From Bartonella sp. ML70XJBT.G (GTDB lineage Bacteria; Pseudomonadota; Alphaproteobacteria; Rhizobiales; Rhizobiaceae), in NCBI RefSeq assembly GCF_028618575.1, contig NZ_JAQITA010000001.1:124001-188000 (forward strand): a DNA stretch of 64,000 bases, read 5' to 3'. Shown in pieces: positions 57,890 to 64,000 of this stretch (its first letter is position 1; the number at the start of each line of letters is the position of its first letter). The translations under genes were made by a program, and so were the position numbers. The notes below the pieces were generated by a model. The model saw only the letters and a list, made by a program, of their open reading frames with translations, did not search any database and had not been told where the DNA came from.

Positions 57890-58760
57890 GAAATGTTCAG
57901 TTAGAATGCATATATTTTTACTGTGCTATTGGAATATTCTGGTTATTTTCTTATATGGCTGTTATGAGAAGTAATGCTTTCTATGGCATCTCATCTCCAT
58001 AGATTCCTTAATGTAAGACGTTTATCCAGAGGATTGGCAATGCTTGACAATAATAAGCTGATACTATCATTATATTTGTCAGCTCCCAATGTTGCGATAG
58101 CCCTGGCATTAAGGTGGTCCATAACAGGCATTTTTATTCTTTTCTTCTATAGTTTTTATCTAAACGCCAATCTCCCTTGTAAAATGCAAGCGAGTGGTTT
58201 TGATTGCTTCAATATGGGAGAGATTTGAAATGAGAGAATCTTACGGTATTCAGGATTCTAATTCAATATGAATAACACTAAAGTATCATTATAAATCAAT
58301 GTATTGTTAGTGTTATCAAGAACAAAATGGAGATAATAAAAGACAAGATTAAGAGCGCTATCAAACGCATAACTTACATTCTGATTTCTATCAAATTTCA
58401 GAGTTTTCATGTAATTTATAAAGATATTCTTTAGTATACTAGATACGGTAGCTAGGAGTACAATGAAAACTATGTAGTTTAAGATTTGAGTTATCTATTG
58501 GTGGAAAAAGCGATAGGTTGATTGCCAAAGTAGAGAAATAATGAAGAGGAGACCGAGTCATATCAGAAGAACAAATGCGATTTTTGCTAGCAAGATAAAC
58601 ACACCACCGACTGCTACAAGGAAAGTTGTAGCAAGAAGGATAAATATCGAAGAGATCATAAAGTAATACATCAGTGTTAAAGAAAAAAGCCACCTCATCA
58701 ACTAAATGGACTAATTGATTGTTGTTTTGTGGCTTTTTCATTGGAATTTTTTTGAGTGGA
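57890..58760 (-). pseudogene. trwI: Decayed trwI copy with an internal insertion
   Basis: Plus-strand text at 58345-58740 follows intact trwI (60265-60700): agagcgctatcaaacgcataacttacattctg against agagcgccaccaagcgcataacttacattctg, then gcgatttttgctagcaagat in both. The 3' end is recovered at 57972-58050 (agtaatgct, ccatagat, ttggcaatgcttga). Between them about 270 bp is foreign. The 5' third of the gene is missing, and stops and frameshifts are present. It is the partner of the second trwJ. Confidence 0.9.
58050..58320 (+). repeat. Interspersed element, copy T, inserted in the trwI relic
   Basis: The intact trwI continues without a break where this segment stands, so it is an insertion. Its sequence matches copy A (718-1000): cagctcccaatgttgcgatag for aagctcccgatgttgcgacag, gaaatgagagaatctta for aaaatgagagaatgtta, attataaatcaatgtattgttag for ttataaatcagtatattgatag. 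I saw no transposase frame or clear terminal inverted repeat. Confidence 0.65.
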
Positions 58761-58867
58761 TACTAATTTTATATGTTTTTTCAAATCATTGAAAGACAAT
58801 CAAAATATCTCTTATCCATACAAGAGAATAAAGTGAAGGTATAGATAAAAATGATTTAAAAACGTTA

Positions 58868-59713
58868 CTAGATGGGTTTCGTATTCCGTATTTGTGGCAT
58901 TTCTTTGTTTTTATGCCCAAAAATCTTTATATTATATTGCCGTTTTTGCTGCTCTCTCAGTGTACGCTCAGCATTGCTTAAATGTGCAATCGTTTGTAAT
59001 CTTGTCATTTCATTCTGAATTTCTATAATCATAGTTTTAATATATATTTGCAGTTCTATCATTTCTCTCAGATCGGATGCGTTATCGATTTTTGTTCTTA
59101 TTGCGTGTATTGTCCCAAAACGACTGTCTGCCTGACGCAAGAGATGCCAGCTTATGGCTTTATCAACCACTCCTAAAAGTTCGGAACGTACAGAAATAGC
59201 ATTGCGTAACTCCTTCATATTAGTATTAATTTGTTCTTCTTTCTTAATGTTTTCAATCCATTGTGGGATCTCTGTAGCTATTTGTGTATAGTTCGTCTTA
59301 TAGATGTGATCTGGATTTTGCAGAAAAAAACGACCCCATTCACTGTGCCATGAATTTAGTGCATATTTTTTAAATATATCTCGAGGGCCTGTTATGGATG
59401 TCAACATCTTCGTAAAGAGATCGTGTAGTTTCTCATTATCTGCATTCTGCTCTTTCATTGCGTTTAGAATATCAGTGATAGTATGTGTTTCTGTCTTTAC
59501 ACTGTTCGAAGGTTGGCTAGCTTTTTTCTGAGGTGGTTTTGACTTAGTTGGCTCTGGGGGCGGCAATGCTCCTTTGTAAGTTGAGCGACTGTCCAGATCT
59601 TGATTTGGAGGAGACAAGACTCCAAAACGGGAGCTCCGATGACTAGCACTTATTTCTAAGTTTGGTGTTAGAATAAATGCACAGATTGCTATGACAATAA
59701 CCAGCTGTTTCAT
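58868..59713 (-). CDS. trwJ: TrwJ, VirB5-family protein (second copy)
   Basis: 281 residues. It has a signal peptide (KQLVIVIAICAFILTPNLEISA), a Pro/Lys-rich segment of about 60 residues absent from the other copy, then an alpha-helical VirB5-like body with ITDILNAMKEQNADNEKL and EMIELQIYIKTMIIEIQNEMTRLQTIAHLSNAERTLREQQKR. In Bartonella, TrwJ variants are surface-exposed minor pilus proteins implicated in red-cell binding. It is strongly diverged from the first copy except at the two ends, as expected under diversifying selection. Confidence 0.85.
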   Translation of the reverse strand: MKQLVIVIAICAFILTPNLEISASHRSSRFGVLSPPNQDLDSRSTYKGALPPPEPTKSKPPQKKASQPSNSVKTETHTITDILNAMKEQNADNEKLHDLFTKMLTSITGPRDIFKKYALNSWHSEWGRFFLQNPDHIYKTNYTQIATEIPQWIENIKKEEQINTNMKELRNAISVRSELLGVVDKAISWHLLRQADSRFGTIHAIRTKIDNASDLREMIELQIYIKTMIIEIQNEMTRLQTIAHLSNAERTLREQQKRQYNIKIFGHKNKEMPQIRNTKPI

Positions 59714-59784
59714 ATTTTATGCCTTCTTTTAATTCTTACAGATTGCAGAAGATAGAAAATTATGACACTAACTTCACACATTTG

Positions 59785-60000
59785 TAGATGGATTCATTTC
59801 TAAGCTTCACGTTCCTTTGTAATAACTATTAAGTTGTTAGCCTTTATCGGTTTAGCTTGTTGTTTTTTCATATATACTCTCCACTAAATTTGGGAGAAAT
59901 TTCTTTATTAATAGGAACGCATTATCCATTAGGTGTTTCTTTAGATTTGCAGACAATTCGCAATCAAAATTACGAAAATACTTCTCCTGCGATAATTAAA
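59785..60000 (-). pseudogene. Relic of trwH plus the trwG 5' end
   Basis: Plus-strand text ataactattaagttgttagcc then tttatcggttta matches the trwG start region (atagctattaagttgttgtg then ttactggttta). Next, ttattaatagga and ttcgcaatcaaaatta match trwH (ttattaataggg, ttcgcaatcaaaattg). The start codon and lipobox are lost. It shows that the tandem unit ended inside trwG. Confidence 0.88.
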
Positions 60001-60147
60001 TAAAAAAATTTATTATTTACTATTGATATTATAATTTTGATTATAAAGTAAAGTACCTAATTTGTTATAGCTTTACTTTTTTTTCATATTTTAATTATAA
60101 TATTTCAGCTGGAGTGCAGGTATGGTTGCTCGGGTGAAATATCCTGT

Positions 60148-61023
60148 TCATTTGGTTATACGGTAAGTAATGCTGCTTCTTGCACCAGATTTCCATAGAT
60201 GTCCCAAGGTAACACCTTTTGCTAGAGATCTTGCAATGTTGGATAGTTTAAACAACAGTACAATGGAGAGAATGGATAAGATGAGAGCGCCACCAAGCGC
60301 ATAACTTACATTCTGATTGCCATCAAATTTCAGATCTGTCATGTAATTTGCAAAGATATTCATCAGTAGGCTAGATAAAGTAGCTAGGAGTACAATGAGA
60401 ATTGTATAGCTTAAAATTTGAGCTATCCATCTTTCGAAAAATTGATAGGTTGGTTGCCAAAGTAAGGCAATGATGAAGAGTGGTCCGAGTCCTACCAGAA
60501 GGACAAGTGCGATTTTTGCTAGCAAGATGAATGCACCACCGATTGCTACGAGGAAACTTGTAGCAAGCAAGATAAGTATACCGAAGAGAGCATAAAGCAA
60601 TCCATCACTATCTAAAAAAGCACTTTCCTCGAAAATACGGACTGCAGAATCAAAGCCATTTTGGGCTGCAGTATCAAGTAATTGAGCGAGTTGGTTATTA
60701 TTTAAGGGATCTTTTATGAGTGCTTTTAACAAATCATTTGGTAGTTCTTTTAAGAAATTTGCAATTTCTGGCTCATAAAGCCCTGCGGTTAGTGCTATCG
60801 AAGTAATAATACTTATCCGCAAGCAACGGCTTAGGAATCCAGAGACTGGCATATCTATTGCACCACGCATGATGAGCAATCCATATACGATGAAAGCTAT
60901 GCTAAGACCGACTGATACGAAAGGTGTAATTGTAACGACCGCTTTAGAGGAAATATCTGTAAAATATGCTTGTGTTGCTGTATCTATAGCATCGAAAAGC
61001 TGTTTGAACATTTGAAAGCTCAT
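60148..61023 (-). CDS. trwI: TrwI, VirB6-family polytopic membrane protein
   Basis: 291 residues. About six membrane segments include TITPFVSVGLSIAFIVYGLLIM, LLYALFGILILLATSFLVAIGGAFILLAKIALVLLVGLGPLFIIAL (with the conserved LVGLGPLFI motif of VirB6/TrbL), and two near the C-terminus. It is the inner-membrane channel component. This is the only intact trwI copy here; its partner relic lies at 57890-58760. Confidence 0.93.
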   Translation of the reverse strand: MSFQMFKQLFDAIDTATQAYFTDISSKAVVTITPFVSVGLSIAFIVYGLLIMRGAIDMPVSGFLSRCLRISIITSIALTAGLYEPEIANFLKELPNDLLKALIKDPLNNNQLAQLLDTAAQNGFDSAVRIFEESAFLDSDGLLYALFGILILLATSFLVAIGGAFILLAKIALVLLVGLGPLFIIALLWQPTYQFFERWIAQILSYTILIVLLATLSSLLMNIFANYMTDLKFDGNQNVSYALGGALILSILSIVLLFKLSNIARSLAKGVTLGHLWKSGARSSITYRITK

Positions 61024-61196
61024 GACATTCCTCTCTAATAAATTTTTTTCTCTTATTTGTTGTTAGGTATTTTCCACTTGGGATGTAGTTAAATTTGACA
61101 GACTTCTTAGATCACTCAAAATACTGAACATCACATATTTTTTTGCTGATGCGTGAGAAAGAATAAATGATATAATAAACATTGTGAGAAAAAACT

Positions 61197-61925
61197 TCAC
61201 CGGGTAGATTTTATGTTAGGCATTTGTATGTTTTTATGATTCAAAATTTTCATATTGCGTTTGTATTTTTTTTGTTTGATAAATGCTTGTTCTGCATTGT
61301 GCGAATAGTTAACCATTTGTAATTTTGCTGTTTCATTTTGTATCATGGCTAGCATTCCAGTTATATGTGCTTGCAGGTCAGCAATACTTTTCAGATCTGT
61401 TGTTTTATTGATTTGTTCCACAAGTTCTAAGATTTTCTTAAAACGATTTTCTGCATCTTGAAAAGTCTTTAAACTTACGGCTTTATCAGCACTTGTTGCA
61501 TATTGAATACGTTTAGTGATGGCATCTCGGGATTCTCGAACAGAAGTAGAAGTATTTTCTTTCTGAAGAATATTTTTGACTAATGCGAATATATCTGAAG
61601 CATTATCTTCATTATAAACCAATTCTGGATTTTTAAGAAAAAAACTAGTATAGTTTGTTTGTGCAGATCCAAATTGTCGATTCTCTGTTATAGATTGATG
61701 CGTTTTTTTTGTTTGTTCAAGTTGCTGTTTGTTCGTATCAAGCTGTAATTCTAATAATTTTAATATATCCTCAATTGTATAGTTTTTTGTTGTTAATACA
61801 GGTTGATTGGCAGGCTTTGAAGCGAATAGGTTCGGTGCTGGAGCCCATCCCCAACTCCAAGCCATTGATGAGCTTGGCGTTCCTAAAATTGCTGTTATGG
61901 CTATTGTTATAATTACCTTTTTCAT
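61197..61925 (-). CDS. trwJ: TrwJ, VirB5-family protein (first copy)
   Basis: 242 residues. A signal peptide (KKVIITIAITAILGTPSSSMA) is followed by an alpha-helical body with YTIEDILKLLELQLDTNKQQLEQ. The C-terminal region (DLQAHITGMLAMIQNETAKLQMVNYSHNAEQAFIKQKK) aligns with the second copy. Its start overlaps the trwK stop by 4 bp. A 173-bp gap separates it from trwI, longer than elsewhere in the operon. Confidence 0.9.
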   Translation of the reverse strand: MKKVIITIAITAILGTPSSSMAWSWGWAPAPNLFASKPANQPVLTTKNYTIEDILKLLELQLDTNKQQLEQTKKTHQSITENRQFGSAQTNYTSFFLKNPELVYNEDNASDIFALVKNILQKENTSTSVRESRDAITKRIQYATSADKAVSLKTFQDAENRFKKILELVEQINKTTDLKSIADLQAHITGMLAMIQNETAKLQMVNYSHNAEQAFIKQKKYKRNMKILNHKNIQMPNIKSTR

Positions 61926-64000
61926 GTTTCCCTCCTGTCATTTTTGACATGTTGTAAAAAAATTGGTAACCATACTGCTGGATCATCGCCTACTTCAGCG
62001 ATAATGTTTTCGACCAATTCTGCATTATCAGGCGTGCCTGATAATACCAAGAGCTCCTCACTAAAGTCTCTATCAATGGTTTTTCCATCGATTTTCACAT
62101 GGAATTTACCGAGATTTAACTCTGCAAGTGCAGATTGGTCGCCTTGCTTGATAAGAAATTGGCGACTAAATTCACCGAGTCCTTTGATTAGTTCAAATTC
62201 AGCATCAGTGAGTTTAAAACCTTGTGTATAATCCTCATAACTTGCCTTAGGATTGGCTAGAAAAATGTAAGTTGCACACTGTTGAATAAGAGTCTTGGCG
62301 ATATTACTTTCTAAGGCATCGCTAGGCTCTTGTGTAGCGTAAACAAAAATACCATTTTGTTTACGAATGGTCTTTTGTTTGTTCTTTGCCAAATCTTCAA
62401 AATATGGATCTTGCAAAGGCTTCCAAAACTCATCAAAGATATACATAAACCGCTGGCCGCTAATCATTCCTTCTGTGCGGTAAAGCAAATACATCATGAC
62501 CGGAGTACGAGTTTCTGGGCTATCTAAGAATTCGGTAATATCAAAACCGTAAATTTGGTGGGTTGAGAGATCCAGCGCATCATTGGGATTATCAAATAAC
62601 CATCCATAATCACCACCTTCACACCATTTTATTAAGCGAGCATGAACAGATGGATGTGCATTATAATCGTTTAAATGTGGATTGGGTAAGAACTGCACTA
62701 AAAAAGACAAACGACGCAGAGATCTATCAATATTGCTACTCATGACAGACATGACAGCTTGGTTAATTTCTTCTTCGTCGTGATGTGTAACTTCACCGCC
62801 AGCTTCTGCTAATTTTTTAACAAACTGTTTTAGAAAAATCAGATTATCTTGTGTGGGAGGAAGTTGAAAGGGATTGAAACCACTTCGCCTACCAGGCTTG
62901 AATGTGAGATATCGACCACCCATAGCCCGAATAACAATTTCCATACCACGATCTTTGTCAAAGACAACAGTTGTTGGTTTAAATTTCTGCGCTTGTGCTA
63001 ATAAAAAACCAAGAAGCACAGTTTTACCAGAACCAGATTGTCCTATAAGTGCGGTATTACCAAGCAAACGTTTATTTGTCGAATCCTCTTCAAGTTTAGA
63101 GGCATGAAAATTAAAATAAAGCGGCGTTTTACTGATGGTTTTAAGAATTGTAACTGCTGGCCCCCATGGATTTCCTGTTGGTTTGCCTGACATAAAATTG
63201 TGAAAGGATGAGAATGACAAAAAGTTCAGCGATGTAATTGGTGCTGGACGTGGTCGCCATTTCCAATTTGCAGGCAGTTGCGCCCAATAACCAGCCTCTA
63301 TGGCCAAATCTACCGGTTTTGGTAATACTGCTGCATCTAGCAATGCGGCACTTGCTTTTGCCATATAGTCACGAACTTGTTGAGCTGTATCACCATAGAT
63401 GGTCAACGTACAATGATGTTCACCCATGACAAAATGCCCGCTAACAAGTTGGTTTAACGCTTCGTCAATTTGTTCAATTTGACTTGTTGCTACATCGCGA
63501 GCATCAATAAGGTTACGCTGATGACGCTGTAAATAATCCTTAGCAGCATGCCGTGAGAGCACGGAAAAACTTTGCGTCAAGATGAATTCAAAGTCACTTT
63601 CCAGCAAAACATTTAGTTGACCTGGCTTTGTTGTCGTGTCGTATTCTTTAATTTCTAGCATTCCAAATCGACGCATTCCACTGCTTGTCCGCAATTCGCC
63701 AAGAGCACCCCATTTCGAGAAAAAAGGTCTGTTGATAGACATATAGTCAGCAAAACGATCAAAACAGATCGGCATAGATCTGTATTCGCCATTGACAAGC
63801 ATTCCAAGAAATTCAAGCGCAGAAGAATAAACATGTCCGTTTTTTTCATAAACGCCAAGAATTTCTGCACCATAACGCTTTAACGATTGGCCTAGAGTGT
63901 TGTTGATATCATTGAGAGTCTTGATACATGATTCCTGCCGCATCTTTTTTTGATCGAGTGTTTCACGCTCATGTTGAGAAAAGAATGACATGATTTTATC
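61922..64000 (-). CDS. trwK: TrwK, VirB4-family ATPase (5' end outside window)
   Basis: 689 residues are seen from the ATG at 63991, but the frame stays open to the window edge (DKI before MSFFSQHE). VirB4/TrwK proteins have about 130 further N-terminal residues, so the start lies outside. Walker A is GQSGSGKTVLLG, Walker B MYIFDEFWKPL, followed by KNKQKTIRKQNGIFVYATQEPSD. It energises substrate and pilin handling at the inner membrane with TrwD. No mating relaxase or coupling protein gene is in this window. Confidence 0.95.
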   Translation of the reverse strand, partial: DKIMSFFSQHERETLDQKKMRQESCIKTLNDINNTLGQSLKRYGAEILGVYEKNGHVYSSALEFLGMLVNGEYRSMPICFDRFADYMSINRPFFSKWGALGELRTSSGMRRFGMLEIKEYDTTTKPGQLNVLLESDFEFILTQSFSVLSRHAAKDYLQRHQRNLIDARDVATSQIEQIDEALNQLVSGHFVMGEHHCTLTIYGDTAQQVRDYMAKASAALLDAAVLPKPVDLAIEAGYWAQLPANWKWRPRPAPITSLNFLSFSSFHNFMSGKPTGNPWGPAVTILKTISKTPLYFNFHASKLEEDSTNKRLLGNTALIGQSGSGKTVLLGFLLAQAQKFKPTTVVFDKDRGMEIVIRAMGGRYLTFKPGRRSGFNPFQLPPTQDNLIFLKQFVKKLAEAGGEVTHHDEEEINQAVMSVMSSNIDRSLRRLSFLVQFLPNPHLNDYNAHPSVHARLIKWCEGGDYGWLFDNPNDALDLSTHQIYGFDITEFLDSPETRTPVMMYLLYRTEGMISGQRFMYIFDEFWKPLQDPYFEDLAKNKQKTIRKQNGIFVYATQEPSDALESNIAKTLIQQCATYIFLANPKASYEDYTQGFKLTDAEFELIKGLGEFSRQFLIKQGDQSALAELNLGKFHVKIDGKTIDRDFSEELLVLSGTPDNAELVENIIAEVGDDPAVWLPIFLQHVKNDRRET

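Noticed and set aside
58439-58741. 100-codon minus-strand frame
   Set aside because: It is only a fragment of the broken trwI copy, so it is described as part of that pseudogene.
1-64000. CRISPR array or tRNA/rRNA genes
   Set aside because: The only regular direct repeat is the 179-bp array, which has no spacer/repeat structure; no sequence with tRNA or rRNA signatures was recognised.

Overview
The window is AT-rich alphaproteobacterial (Rhizobiales) DNA that fits Bartonella best. Three things point there: rhizobial gene blocks with unusually large decayed intergenic spaces, loss of hemC/hemD between tsaD and the hemX/hemY-like pair, and a Trw-type (VirB-like) type IV secretion locus with tandem trwJ-trwI-trwH copies, the hallmark of the Trw-bearing Bartonella lineage. 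Species is not assigned.

Layout. 0-17 kb: end of a prephenate dehydrogenase, a YihY-like membrane protein, a DUF188 protein, TlpA, argH-lptM-lysA, a DUF4175 protein, a methyltransferase, a CenR-like response regulator whose receiver lacks the phospho-acceptor Asp, an EVE protein, tsaD and the hemX/hemY-like pair. 17-25 kb: a glutamine amidotransferase, a frameshifted DUF2125 gene whose 3' end is amplified as a 179-bp tandem array, the large NAD-glutamate dehydrogenase and a beta-carbonic anhydrase. 26-28.3 kb: ffh, chorismate mutase and rpsP, with a foldable leader before ffh. 28.3-46.5 kb: a block that splits rpsP from rimM-trmD-rplS. It carries a candidate structured RNA, a DUF1674 protein (SdhAF4-like), htpX, rsmB, a heparinase-like gene, purH, DUF1127, SURF1, rpmB, YhhQ, a 2.2-kb gene-poor stretch, cobT-cobS, a J-domain protein, bolA, xerC and sapC. 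46.6-52.7 kb: rimM, trmD, rplS and sdhCDAB. 53.9-64 kb, minus strand: trwK-J-I-(H/G relic)-J-(I relic)-H-G-F-E-D, ending in a clear terminator.

The most notable theme is structural. Gene-end fragments are duplicated in direct orientation next to the intact gene and then decay: the DUF2125 3' end, purH 3' end, sdhB 3' end, J-domain gene 3' end, trmD 5' end and the trwJIH unit. A second theme is a diverged interspersed element of about 280 bp, with copies near 0.7-1.0 kb and 10.4 kb and a third inserted inside the trwI relic. A third is a foldable RNA locus (28.5-28.8 kb) with a structure-broken relic at 39.2-39.5 kb.

Functionally, most of the window is core metabolism and translation. The Trw locus, known in Bartonella as an erythrocyte-adhesion T4SS, is the accessory part and lies directly beyond sdhCDAB and the sdhB relic.
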